This document shows, piece by piece, positions 27,178-35,299 of a DNA stretch of 64,000 nucleotides. The DNA comes from Rhizobium ecuadorense (GTDB taxonomy: Bacteria > Pseudomonadota > Alphaproteobacteria > Rhizobiales > Rhizobiaceae): NCBI RefSeq assembly GCF_001187535.1, contig NZ_LFIO01001164.1, forward strand, positions 1 to 64,000, in the 5' to 3' direction. The stretch's first letter is position 1. Every line of letters starts with the position of its first letter. Below the pieces are notes generated by a model. The model was not told the origin of the DNA. It saw only the letters and a list, made by a program, of their open reading frames with translations, and did not search any database. A program made the translations under genes and the position numbers.

Positions 27178-28047
27178 TCAGGCTTTGACCGGTGTTGGCG
27201 GGCCGGTGACGATGGGCGTATCGTCACGGCTGCCCCATTCGCTCCACGAGCCGTCGTAAAGCTTGTTGTCGTGATGGCCGAGCGATTCCAGCGCCAGCGT
27301 GATGATCGCGGCAGTGATGCCCGAGCCGCAGGAGGTGACGACAGGCTTGGAAAGATCGATGCCGGCATCCTCGATCGTCTGGCGCAGTTCGGGCAGCGAT
27401 TTGAACCGGCCCTGGTTGGCGAAGGAGCCGGAAGGCAGGCTGCGGGCGCCAGGCATATGGCCGGAGCGCATGCCGGCACGCGGCTCGGGCTCGGCAGCAG
27501 CGAAGCGGCCGGCGCTGCGGGCATCGGCGATCTGCATCGCGCCGCTCGAGACGATATCGCGCATGCTGTCGAGCGTCACCACGCGGCTCGCGTCGAAATC
27601 GGGCGTGAAGACCGCCGGCGCATGGCTGGGCGTCGCGGTTTCAAGCGGCCGGCCTTCGGCCTTCCAGCCGTCTAGACCACCGTCGAGCACGAAAACATTC
27701 TTTGCGCCCATCACCCGGAACAGCCACCAGACGCGCGGCGAGGCGAACAGGCCGATGCCGTCATAGACGACGATGCGATCCTTCTCGCTGATGCCGAGCC
27801 GGCCGACTTCTGCGGCGAAATAATCGGGCGAGGGGATCGTGTGCGGCAGCGACGTCGAGTGGTCGGCGATCTTGTCCTGGTCGAAGCGGATGGCGCCGGG
27901 AATATGGCCGGCCGCATATTCGGCATCGGCATCGCGTTTCTGCGCCGGAAGGTAGAAGGAAGCGTCCAGCACGCGCAGATCCGGTTTGCCGAGTTCGGCC
28001 TGCAGCCAATCGGCCGACACGACGAAACGGCTCTTGCTCTCACTCAT
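27178..28047 (-). CDS. sseA: 3-mercaptopyruvate sulfurtransferase
   Basis: A 289-residue two-domain rhodanese. The N-terminal inactive domain has LRVLDASFYLP and YAAGHIPGAIRFD; the C-terminal domain carries the catalytic Cys240 in the loop CGSGITAAI. This CGSG(I/V)T loop is diagnostic for mercaptopyruvate sulfurtransferase rather than thiosulfate sulfurtransferase. It transfers sulfur from 3-mercaptopyruvate to acceptors, producing pyruvate. It lies in the cysK-alaX-sseA-GNAT run, spaced 18 bases after alaX, pointing to a cysteine-metabolism operon. Confidence 0.93.
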   Translation of the reverse strand: MSESKSRFVVSADWLQAELGKPDLRVLDASFYLPAQKRDADAEYAAGHIPGAIRFDQDKIADHSTSLPHTIPSPDYFAAEVGRLGISEKDRIVVYDGIGLFASPRVWWLFRVMGAKNVFVLDGGLDGWKAEGRPLETATPSHAPAVFTPDFDASRVVTLDSMRDIVSSGAMQIADARSAGRFAAAEPEPRAGMRSGHMPGARSLPSGSFANQGRFKSLPELRQTIEDAGIDLSKPVVTSCGSGITAAIITLALESLGHHDNKLYDGSWSEWGSRDDTPIVTGPPTPVKA

Positions 28048-28065
28048 TATGCTCTCCCTTGATGC

Positions 28066-28803
28066 TCAGGCGTCGTCGCCGGGCGTGCCGAAGCGGATGC
28101 GGAAGCGCCGGTTCTCCTTGCCCTTCTTTTCGATTTTGGCGATATGGATCTGGCCGACTTCCTGTGTCTCGGAGACATGTGTGCCGCCGCAGGGCTGGCT
28201 GTCAATCAACGAGTTCTCGCCGATGCAGACGAGGCTGACGCGCCCGAGCCCGATCGGCGGGCGGACATTCTTCGATTTGACGATGTCGGGATTGGCGGCA
28301 AGTTCTTCGTCGGTGATCCACTGCAGGTAGACCGGATGGTTCTGACCGACCAGTTCCATCAGGCTGGCCGTAACCTCGTCCTTGTCGATCGTCTCGCTCA
28401 TGTCGAAATCGACGCGGCTTTCCTCCTCGCCGACGGCAGCCCCGGTGATCGGATAGGAGCAGACGACGGACAGCAGATGGCAGGCCGTGTGCATGCGCAT
28501 CAGCCTGTAGCGGCGCAGCCAGTCGACATGCAGCACCAACGTCTCGCCAACCACAGGCCGCGGCTCGTTTTCGAGCGGCACGTGGATGACGATATCCTTG
28601 CTCGGACCGTGTTTCGTCTGGCCGAGTGCGATCTTGCTGCCGTCGGCGCGTTCCAGCTCGCCGGTGTCACCCGGCTGGCCGCCCGACGTCGCATAGAAGC
28701 AGGTCTGGTCGAGTTCAATGCCCCCATCCTCGTGCACGGCGGTGACGACCGCCTCGCATGTCGAGAGATAGAAGTCGTCACGATAAAGGGCATTGACGGG
28801 CAT
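28066..28803 (-). CDS. alaX: Alanyl-tRNA editing protein AlaX
   Basis: A free-standing editing domain that hydrolyses mischarged Ser- or Gly-tRNA(Ala). The 245-residue protein has the two zinc-ligand motifs HTACHLL (residues about 100-106) and CGGTHVSE (near 206-213), and the start YATSGGQPGDTG near residue 37. The length and the N-terminal extension put it in the AlaX-L/medium group. It is between cysK and sseA, with only 6 bases to cysK. Co-expression with cysteine synthesis and sulfur transfer is a recurring puzzle noted in the findings. Confidence 0.92.
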   Translation of the reverse strand: MPVNALYRDDFYLSTCEAVVTAVHEDGGIELDQTCFYATSGGQPGDTGELERADGSKIALGQTKHGPSKDIVIHVPLENEPRPVVGETLVLHVDWLRRYRLMRMHTACHLLSVVCSYPITGAAVGEEESRVDFDMSETIDKDEVTASLMELVGQNHPVYLQWITDEELAANPDIVKSKNVRPPIGLGRVSLVCIGENSLIDSQPCGGTHVSETQEVGQIHIAKIEKKGKENRRFRIRFGTPGDDA

Positions 28804-28809
28804 GGGGTC

Positions 28810-29847
28810 TCACGCGGGTTCGTAGGGAACGTCTATCTCGGGCGACTTGGCCATCCAGCCCGGAACGGGCAGTCCCTTCGAGGTCAGGAAATCAGGGTTG
28901 AAGAGCTTCGACTGATAGCGGTTGCCGTAATCGCAGAGGATCGTCACCACCGTGTGGCCGGGGCCGAGATCCCGGGCGAGTTTGACCGCGCCGGCAATGT
29001 TGATCGCCGTCGAGCCGCCAAGGCACAGGCCCTCGTTTTCGACGAGGTCGAAAAGATAGGGAAGCGCTTCGGCATCGGAGACCCGATAGGAAAAATCGGG
29101 GGTGAAGCCTTCCAGATTGGCGGTGATACGGCCCTGGCCGATCCCCTCGGTGATCGAGGAACCCTCGGATTTCAGTGTGCCGTTCTGATAGAACTCATAA
29201 AGAGCGGCGCCGTCGGGATCGGCGATGCCGATCTTGATATCCGCCTTGAAAGCCTTGAGGCCGGCTGCGACGCCGGCCAGCGTACCGCCGGACCCGACCG
29301 AGCAGATGAAGCCGTCGACCTTGCCGTCGGTATCGTTCCAGATTTCCCGAGCGGTCGTTTCCACATGCGCCTGGCGGTTGGCGACATTGTCGAACTGGTT
29401 TGCCCAGATCGCCCCGTTCGGCTCGGTCTTCGCCAGTTGCTCGGCGAGCCGCCCGGATACCTTCACGTAGTTGTTCGGGTTCTTGTAGGGAACGGCGGGC
29501 ACTTCGACGAGCTCGGCGCCGAGCAGTTTCAGCGCGTCCTTCTTTTCCTGGCTCTGTGTTTCCGGAATGACAATGACGGTGCGGTAGCCGAGCGCCTTGG
29601 CGACCAGCGTCAGCCCGATGCCGGTATTTCCGGCCGTGCCTTCGACAATGACGCCGCCGGGCCGAAGCAGCCCCTTCCGCTCTGCGTCGCGGATGATAAA
29701 GAGCGCGGCGCGATCCTTCACCGATTGGCCGGGGTTCAGGAACTCCGCCTTGCCGAGGATGGTGCAGCCGGTTGCCGCCGACGCGCCCTTGAGTTTGATC
29801 AGGGGCGTATTGCCGATGGCTTCGAGGACGGAAGGGTGGAAGGTCAT
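28810..29847 (-). CDS. cysK: Cysteine synthase family protein
   Basis: A PLP enzyme of the O-acetylserine sulfhydrylase/CBS family, forming cysteine from O-acetylserine and sulfide. Of 345 residues, it has the PLP-lysine motif NPGQSVKDR near residues 38-46, the EGTAGNTGIG substrate loop near 69-78, and the phosphate loop GSGGTLAG near 186-193. The TSGNTG loop of canonical CysK reads TAGNTG here, a variant seen in the longer proteobacterial CysK-like proteins. The substrate could therefore differ in detail. It is the first gene of a minus-strand run cysK-alaX-sseA-GNAT. Confidence 0.88.
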   Translation of the reverse strand: MTFHPSVLEAIGNTPLIKLKGASAATGCTILGKAEFLNPGQSVKDRAALFIIRDAERKGLLRPGGVIVEGTAGNTGIGLTLVAKALGYRTVIVIPETQSQEKKDALKLLGAELVEVPAVPYKNPNNYVKVSGRLAEQLAKTEPNGAIWANQFDNVANRQAHVETTAREIWNDTDGKVDGFICSVGSGGTLAGVAAGLKAFKADIKIGIADPDGAALYEFYQNGTLKSEGSSITEGIGQGRITANLEGFTPDFSYRVSDAEALPYLFDLVENEGLCLGGSTAINIAGAVKLARDLGPGHTVVTILCDYGNRYQSKLFNPDFLTSKGLPVPGWMAKSPEIDVPYEPA

Positions 29848-30006
29848 GGAATCTGCCTCTATTCGAACTCTTACTTTAGGAACGGTCTTTTCCCTTCACA
29901 AGGCTGAGTTGGCAAGAAATGCTATTCCACGCCTCTGTCGGGCACGATAAAATTTGGCCTTCGTCCCCCGAAATGACGCATGGCCCGCAATCTGCCGCGC
30001 GCGGGG

Positions 30007-30032
30007 TGATCCGAAGATTGACTTTCCCCGTA
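30007..30032 (+). promoter_or_regulatory. ECF11 (RpoE/ChrR)-type promoter upstream of the chrR-like gene
   Basis: TGATCC at 30007-30012 and CGTA at 30029-30032 are separated by 16 bases. This is the promoter type used by RpoE sigma factors of the ChrR-controlled group. It is 40-65 bases upstream of the chrR-like start. The same motif with the same spacer precedes the photolyase gene on the opposite arm. Confidence 0.65.
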
Positions 30033-30072
30033 CGGATGACGACAAAGCGAAAACGGAGCGCGGCAACTGGGC

Positions 30073-30732
30073 GTGACCGAAACCGGCATGATTGACGAGC
30101 AGATCGACACGATCGATGCATTGATGGCGCATTACGTTGCCGGCTCTTTGCCCGAGCCGGCGCGTGTGCTGGTGCGGTCCCATCTCGAAATGAAGCCGGA
30201 CAATCGCAGCCTGGTGGACAGCCTCGAATTGCTGGCCGGGGAGGCGTTGGAAAGCGCAGGTGAAACCGCCATTGCCGACCGCGACCGGCAGCTTGCTGCA
30301 ATCTTCTCCTCTGCCGCTCCGGTCGCAGCGCCGCAGGCGGCCAAACGGCCGGACAACGCGCTGTTTCCACAAGCGCTGCGCGATTTCGTCGGATTCGAGG
30401 TCGAGGACGTGCCGTGGCGCATGCGGTTGCCCGGCTTCAAGGAATATTGCCTCGAACTCGACGGCTGCGAGGTCAACCTGATGTGGATTCGTCCGGGCCG
30501 CGCTTTGCCGGCGCACACCCACAAAGGCATGGAACTGATCCTCATCCTCGACGGCGCCTTCAACGATGAACGCGGCCGTTTCGGCCCAGGTGATATCTCC
30601 ATTGCCGACGAGACGGTCGACCATCGGCCGGTCGCCGAAAAGGACAGGCCCTGCATCGCCTTTGCCGTTTCGGACGGGCCGGTCAAGCTCACCGGATCCC
30701 TTCGTCAGATCATCGGCGACCTGATCGGCTGA
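30073..30732 (+). CDS. ChrR-like cupin/anti-sigma family protein lacking the zinc-motif cysteines
   Basis: A 219-residue protein of the ChrR family, whose founder is the zinc anti-sigma factor that releases RpoE upon singlet oxygen. The C-terminal cupin-like domain is intact: HTHKGME gives His148, His150 and Glu154, and His184 completes the metal set. The N-terminal anti-sigma domain is recognisable (IDALMAHYVAGSLPEPARVLVRSH cut here as two pieces: MAHYVAGSLPEPAR and VRSHLEM). However, the H-x3-C-x2-C signature reads His37...Lys41...Asn44, so both cysteines are missing. No sigma gene lies upstream. Start GTG 30073, or ATG 30088. It may still bind a sigma factor without zinc, or act through its cupin. 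Confidence 0.82.
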   Translation: MTETGMIDEQIDTIDALMAHYVAGSLPEPARVLVRSHLEMKPDNRSLVDSLELLAGEALESAGETAIADRDRQLAAIFSSAAPVAAPQAAKRPDNALFPQALRDFVGFEVEDVPWRMRLPGFKEYCLELDGCEVNLMWIRPGRALPAHTHKGMELILILDGAFNDERGRFGPGDISIADETVDHRPVAEKDRPCIAFAVSDGPVKLTGSLRQIIGDLIG

Positions 30733-30830
30733 AAGCAGCCACAATGGTGTGATAGAGTCATAAATCCGGGAGGAATAGAAACTTCCGGAGCTGTTTTCGT
30801 GTTGGTCAGGCAGAACCGGAGGAACATGTC

Positions 30831-31664
30831 ATGCGTGATTTCACCGCCCGTCCCGAGCATGGACTCGTTTGGATCTCCGGTGCGAGTTCCGGCATCGGCC
30901 GCGCGCTTGCGCTGAAGCTCGCCGGCGAAGGATACAAGGTCGCCGTCACCGCCCGAAGCCATGAAAAGCTGGTCGAACTGCAGGCCGAGGCCAGCGGCCT
31001 TGCCGGCAGCATCGTCGTTCTCGATGGCGACGTCACCGATGCCGAGGACATGGAGCATATCATGGCCTCCATCGAATACGAACACGGCACACTCGCCATG
31101 GCGATCCTCAATGCCGGTGTCTATCTGCCGGTTCATGCCGAGGACCTGAACCGCGCCGATTTCGAAAAGAGCTTCGCCGTCAATCTCTCCGGCGTCGTCA
31201 ATTGTCTGTTGCCGGCGGTCCGCCATATGAAGGCAAAAGGGCAGGGACAGATCGCCATCGTCTCCTCCGTCACCGGTTATGGCGGCCTGCCGACGGGCGC
31301 TGCCTACGGTGCCACCAAGGCGGCGCTGATCAATATGGCCGAAAGCCTGAAATTCGATCTCGACAAGATGGGCATCCGTATCCAGCTCATCTGCCCGGGC
31401 TTCGTCGACACACCGGCGACGCGGAAGAACGCCTTTCCCATGCCGTCCCTGGTGTCGACCGACGAAGCCGCCCGGCAGATTGCCGCCGGGCTGAAATCGC
31501 AGGCCTTCGAGATTTCCTTCCCCAGGCGCTTCACCATGATGCTGAAGCTTGCGCGCATGCTTCCCTACAGCGCCTACTTCATGCTGGTGAATCGCGTGAC
31601 CGGCTGGCGTGAGCGGCCGTCATCGGCTGGTCGCCATCCGGTGACACCGCATCCGGCGGAATGA
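30831..31664 (+). CDS. SDR family oxidoreductase of the photo-oxidative stress locus
   Basis: A 277-residue short-chain dehydrogenase: GASSGIG near residues 17-23, NAG near 90, the catalytic SSVTGYGG near 144-151 and YGATK near 157-161. The C-terminal part has a hydrophobic stretch (LARMLPYSAYFMLVNRV), suggesting membrane association. A GGAGGA site precedes the ATG. It is 98 bases after the chrR-like gene without its own ECF-type promoter, so it is probably co-transcribed. In Rhodobacter sphaeroides an SDR of this kind belongs to the RpoE regulon next to cyclopropane-fatty-acid synthase homologues, matching the layout here. Its stop abuts the cfa stop. Confidence 0.88.
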   Translation: MRDFTARPEHGLVWISGASSGIGRALALKLAGEGYKVAVTARSHEKLVELQAEASGLAGSIVVLDGDVTDAEDMEHIMASIEYEHGTLAMAILNAGVYLPVHAEDLNRADFEKSFAVNLSGVVNCLLPAVRHMKAKGQGQIAIVSSVTGYGGLPTGAAYGATKAALINMAESLKFDLDKMGIRIQLICPGFVDTPATRKNAFPMPSLVSTDEAARQIAAGLKSQAFEISFPRRFTMMLKLARMLPYSAYFMLVNRVTGWRERPSSAGRHPVTPHPAE

Positions 31665-32924
31665 TCAGCTGCGCGAGAATACGACCTGGCGCACATCGAT
31701 ATTGCGGGCGCGGAAGCCGGCTTCGCAATAGAACAGATAGAATTCCCAGAGCCGCTTGAAACGCTCGTCGAAGCCCATCGGGCGGATGCGCTCCCAGACC
31801 GACCAGAAGCGTTCGCGCCATTCGGCAAGCGTGCGGGCATAGTCGAGCCCGAAGCCGAAGTCCCTGACCAGTGACAGGTCGACCTTGCCGGCAAGTTCCG
31901 CCAGATGGTTGCGCGTCGGCAGCATGCCGCCGGGAAAGACATATTTCTGGATGAAGTCGGGGTTGCTGCGATACTGGTCGAAGGCCTCCGGCCGGATCGT
32001 GATGATCTGCAGGCCGGCCTTGCCGCCCGGCTTCAGACATTGCCGGAGCTTGGAGAAATAGGACGGCCAGTATTTCTCGCCGACCGCTTCGAACATCTCG
32101 ATCGAGACGATCCGGTCGTAAAGCCCGGTCTCGTCGCGGTAATCCTGGAAGCGGAATTCGACGCGGTCGCCGAGACCGGCCTTGCGGATGCGCTCCTCGG
32201 CAAAGGCCAGTTGCTCGCGGCTGATCGTCAGCCCGGTTACCTTGCAGTTCAGTTCGCCTGCTGCAAATTCGGCAAAACCGCCCCAGCCGCAGCCGATCTC
32301 CAGCACGTGATCGCCGGGCCTGATGCCGGTCGCCTCGGCGAGCGCGCGGTATTTGGCATTCTGCGCCGATTGCAGGTCGTTGGCCCCGGTGGAATAGAGT
32401 GCCGAGGAATAGGTCATGCTCGGATCGAGCCACTGCCTGTAGAAATCATTGCCGAGATCGTAATGGGCGGAAATGTTGCGCTTCGAGCCCGTCTTGGTAT
32501 TGGTATTCATCCAATGGCGGACGCGCTCGAGCAGGCGGCCAATGCCGCCCTTGCCATTGGAATAGCTGTAGACGGCCTCGCCGTTGATGAGGAAAAGTTC
32601 GAGGAAGGCGGCGATGTCGGGACTGTCCCAGTCGCCGTCCATATAGGTTTCGGCAACCCCGATCGTGCCGCTCGTCAGGGCCCGATAGGCAAGGTTCCAG
32701 TTGTTGAGGCTGAGAGCCGCCTTCGGCCCGGCCTGCTTGCCCTCGATCAGCAGCCTGCGGCCGTCGGGCAGGGTGACGGCCAGCGAACCGTGCTGCATGC
32801 GCAGAAGTCCGCGCAGCGCCAGCTTCGCCTTGAAGGGCAGCCCCTTCACCAGACGGGATATATTTTCGGCCGTCAGCGTCACCGCGTCACGGGCCAGCAC
32901 ATTCCAATCCTGCGCCTTGCTCAT
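31665..32924 (-). CDS. cfa: Cyclopropane-fatty-acyl-phospholipid synthase family protein
   Basis: A 419-residue SAM-dependent enzyme that adds methylene (or related one-carbon) groups to unsaturated acyl chains of phospholipids. The SAM motif VLEIGCGWGGFAEFA is near residues 205-219; NISAHYDLGNDFYRQWLD near 153-170 and TYSSALY are family signatures; the C-terminal FYLFYCEAGFR is also conserved. The start MSKAQDW at 32924 follows GGAGGAAAG. In the RpoE/ChrR regulon of Rhodobacter, relatives of this gene modify membrane lipids under singlet oxygen (some form furan fatty acids). It is downstream of the DUF1365 gene, with a palindromic repeat between. Confidence 0.9.
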   Translation of the reverse strand: MSKAQDWNVLARDAVTLTAENISRLVKGLPFKAKLALRGLLRMQHGSLAVTLPDGRRLLIEGKQAGPKAALSLNNWNLAYRALTSGTIGVAETYMDGDWDSPDIAAFLELFLINGEAVYSYSNGKGGIGRLLERVRHWMNTNTKTGSKRNISAHYDLGNDFYRQWLDPSMTYSSALYSTGANDLQSAQNAKYRALAEATGIRPGDHVLEIGCGWGGFAEFAAGELNCKVTGLTISREQLAFAEERIRKAGLGDRVEFRFQDYRDETGLYDRIVSIEMFEAVGEKYWPSYFSKLRQCLKPGGKAGLQIITIRPEAFDQYRSNPDFIQKYVFPGGMLPTRNHLAELAGKVDLSLVRDFGFGLDYARTLAEWRERFWSVWERIRPMGFDERFKRLWEFYLFYCEAGFRARNIDVRQVVFSRS

Positions 32925-33015
32925 CTTTCCTCCTCCAGCATTTTCTTGCCGGTTAGGGACGACGATACATCCGTGACGATGCTCGGGCGGCCTCCGGCCA
33001 TTGTAGGCAAGGCTA

Positions 33016-33115
33016 CTGCATAATTTCCTCAATCGGAATCGAATTAGGAAAAATTATGCAGCAGTTCAAAGCGCTGCAGCGTCTCTGCGCGTCGTGTCAG
33101 AACGCGCGGCGCTGC
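33016..33115. repeat. Palindromic intergenic repeat between DUF1365 and cfa genes
   Basis: Two adjacent dyads. CTGCATAATTTCCT (33016-) pairs with AGGAAAAATTATGCAG (ending 33061). Then GCAGCGTC...GCGCGT pairs with ACGCGC...GGCGCTGC (about 33075-33115). The second half resembles the GC-rich palindromes scattered between rhizobial genes. It may interrupt or attenuate the minus-strand transcript. Confidence 0.5.
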
Positions 33116-33119
33116 AAAG

Positions 33120-33971
33120 TCAATCCGCGGCGTCCGCAAGCGGCTGGCGCCGGTGAATGCTGACGGCAGGCGGAGGCGCCGGACGGCTGATATAACGCGC
33201 GCCCTTGAGCCACAGTTTCAGAGCTTCCCAATGGATCCCGGCCACGATCTTGAAGGGGAGGAAAGGGATGTCCGCGGTCAGCCGGAGCAGCGCGGCGCTG
33301 GTCAACGGCAGCTGCCGACCTGAGAATGTCGCCGCAAGCAGCGGCCCTTCGCCGTCGGTTTCGAGGATGCGCCAGCGGATTTCCGCGCCGGGCGGCAGCA
33401 TGCGGAAGTGATAGCGCGCCGCTATGCCGATGAAGGGCGAGACGTGGAAGAGCTTGTCGCAGCTCTGACGGAGCCCGCCTTCCGACATATCGCCATCGCC
33501 GACAGGACAGACGTAACTATGCCGCTCGCCGAAAGTGTTGCGCACCTCGTAGATCATCGCGACGAGGGCGCCGCCGCCATCATAAGCGTGATAGACAGAG
33601 ATCGGGTTGAAAACATAGCCGAGAACGCGGGGATAGCAGACGAGCAATATCCTTGCCGCGCGCTCGAGCCCGGCCTCAGCAAGCAGCCGGTCGGCGTAGG
33701 CGCGCAGCGGCGTGCTCGCCGTATCGGCATGGTCCTTTTCATGAAACGAGACGAGATTGCGGCCGTTGACGGAAAACAGCGCCGACAACCGATCGGCCGC
33801 TTCAAGCCGATCGAGATCGACGAGTAGGGAGAAGACGCGGTAGCGGAAACGATGGCCGAAGGGTTTCAGGCGTTGATGCATGATGTCACCGACATAGAGC
33901 GCGGCCGCCGCATCCGGCGCAGCGCCGTTGCCGCTCATGCTGACGCCGTGCTTTTTGCCTCGTCCGCTCAT
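33120..33971 (-). CDS. DUF1365 domain protein
   Basis: A 283-residue protein of the DUF1365 family, of unknown biochemistry. Signature parts are GDIMHQRLKPFGHRFRYRVF near residues 28-47, a DLDRL segment after it, the CYPRVLGYVFNPISVY motif near 112-127 and MIYEVRNTFGERHSY near 137-151. The gene starts with an ATGA overlap with the amine oxidase stop, so translation is coupled. DUF1365 proteins are regularly encoded between an FAD amine oxidase and a cyclopropane synthase-like enzyme, and all three are thought to act on membrane fatty acids; that is context, not biochemistry. Start 33971, or ATG 33938 (MSGNGAAP). Confidence 0.88.
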   Translation of the reverse strand: MSGRGKKHGVSMSGNGAAPDAAAALYVGDIMHQRLKPFGHRFRYRVFSLLVDLDRLEAADRLSALFSVNGRNLVSFHEKDHADTASTPLRAYADRLLAEAGLERAARILLVCYPRVLGYVFNPISVYHAYDGGGALVAMIYEVRNTFGERHSYVCPVGDGDMSEGGLRQSCDKLFHVSPFIGIAARYHFRMLPPGAEIRWRILETDGEGPLLAATFSGRQLPLTSAALLRLTADIPFLPFKIVAGIHWEALKLWLKGARYISRPAPPPAVSIHRRQPLADAAD

Positions 33972-35299
33972 GCCGCTGCATCCGGTTGCGGTTTCAGGCT
34001 TCGCGCCGTTCGCCAGGGAATGATGCCCCCCAGCGCCTCGGCTGCCGCCAGGCCGGAAACCAGGCCATCCTCATGAAATCCATATCCCGTCCAGGCGCCG
34101 GCGAAATGGCAATGGTTCTCACCCTGGATGGCGGCGAGCGTCCGCTGCGCTGCCATGGCGTCGGCCGAAAATTGTGGATGCTCATAGGTGAATTCCGCAA
34201 ATACCATGCGGGGATCCGGCTCGCGGTCGGGGTTGAGCGTTACGAATAACGGGAAATTATCGTCGATGCCCTGCAGCCGGTTCATCCAATAGGTGACGGC
34301 GACACCCGCCTTGCCATCCTCCCGGCTGGAGCGCAGATAGTTCCACGAGGCCCAGACCTTGCGCCGCTGCGGCATCAGCTTTTGGTCGCAATGCAGGACG
34401 ACGCGGTTCGGCTGGTAGGGAATGGCGGCGAGCAGCCGCCTTTCCCGGTCGGTGGCATCGATGAGCAGGCGTGCCGTCTGATCGCTATGGCAGGCAAGGA
34501 TCACCTTGTCGAACGGCCGCTGGCCGCCCGTCTCGTCGATAAGCGTGACGCCGCTCTCCGAACGGATCACCCCGCGTATGCCGCAGGACAGTTTCACCCG
34601 TCCGCCGAGCGGCTTCAGCAGCCGGTCTAGATAGGAGCGGCTGCCGCCGGTCACCGTCCGCCATTGGTGCTGGCGGCGATAGATCAGCCGGTGATTGTCG
34701 AAGAAATTGACGAAATATTCGGCCGGGAACTGCAGCATGCGGGCCGACGGCGTCGACCAGATCGCCGCCGCCATCGGCACGAGATAATTGTTGGTAAAGC
34801 CGGGCGAGAAGCCGCGCCAGTCGAGATAATCGCCGATCGAGCGTGAGGCGAGGTGACCGGCGGCCCGATCTTCGAGGCAGGTGCGGTTGAAGCGGAGGAT
34901 CTCGCGGATCATCAACAGGAACGACGGCCGCAGCAGGTTGCGCTTTTGGGCGAAGATCGAGGACAGCCCGCCGCCGCTCCATTCCAGCCTGCCGCGGTCG
35001 AGCGAGAGCGAAAAACTCATGTCGCTGGTATGGGTGGCGATGCCGAGCTCGGCAAAGAGCGCCGTCAGGTTCGGATAATTCTGTTCGTTATAGACGATGA
35101 AGCCGGTATCGACCGCAATCCGAACCCCGTCATAATCGACGTCGACCGTCGCCGTATGGCCGCCCGCCCGCGCCTGGCTTTCGTAGAGCGTCACGTCGTG
35201 CACGGGGTCGAGCGCCCAGGCCGCCGAGGCGCCAGAGATGCCGGAGCCGATGACGGCGATCTTCAGCCGGCGCGAGGCGGGGCGGAAATGCGCGTTCAT
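33968..35299 (-). CDS. FAD-dependent amine oxidase-like protein
   Basis: A 443-residue flavoprotein. The dinucleotide-binding motif IAVIGSGISGASAAWAL is at residues 13-29, followed by YESQARAGGHTATVDVDYDG, the GG-x-x-T pattern of the amine oxidase/desaturase superfamily; the FAD-closing segment AGAWTGYGFHEDGLVSG lies near residues 405-421. ATGA overlaps at both ends (with photolyase upstream and DUF1365 downstream) mean a tight operon. I set the start at 35299 (MNAHFRPAS); the longer upstream frame overlaps photolyase. Relatives sit in the RpoE/ChrR regulon and are implicated in fatty-acid modification; the substrate here is inferred only. Confidence 0.88.
   Translation of the reverse strand: MNAHFRPASRRLKIAVIGSGISGASAAWALDPVHDVTLYESQARAGGHTATVDVDYDGVRIAVDTGFIVYNEQNYPNLTALFAELGIATHTSDMSFSLSLDRGRLEWSGGGLSSIFAQKRNLLRPSFLLMIREILRFNRTCLEDRAAGHLASRSIGDYLDWRGFSPGFTNNYLVPMAAAIWSTPSARMLQFPAEYFVNFFDNHRLIYRRQHQWRTVTGGSRSYLDRLLKPLGGRVKLSCGIRGVIRSESGVTLIDETGGQRPFDKVILACHSDQTARLLIDATDRERRLLAAIPYQPNRVVLHCDQKLMPQRRKVWASWNYLRSSREDGKAGVAVTYWMNRLQGIDDNFPLFVTLNPDREPDPRMVFAEFTYEHPQFSADAMAAQRTLAAIQGENHCHFAGAWTGYGFHEDGLVSGLAAAEALGGIIPWRTARSLKPQPDAAA

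Noticed and set aside
28144..29907. A 587-residue plus-strand frame
   Set aside because: Antisense to alaX and cysK, both clearly identified.
30733..30830. Separate ECF11 promoter for the SDR gene
   Set aside because: Only TGATAG is present, with no CGTA at 16 bases; read-through from the chrR promoter is simpler.
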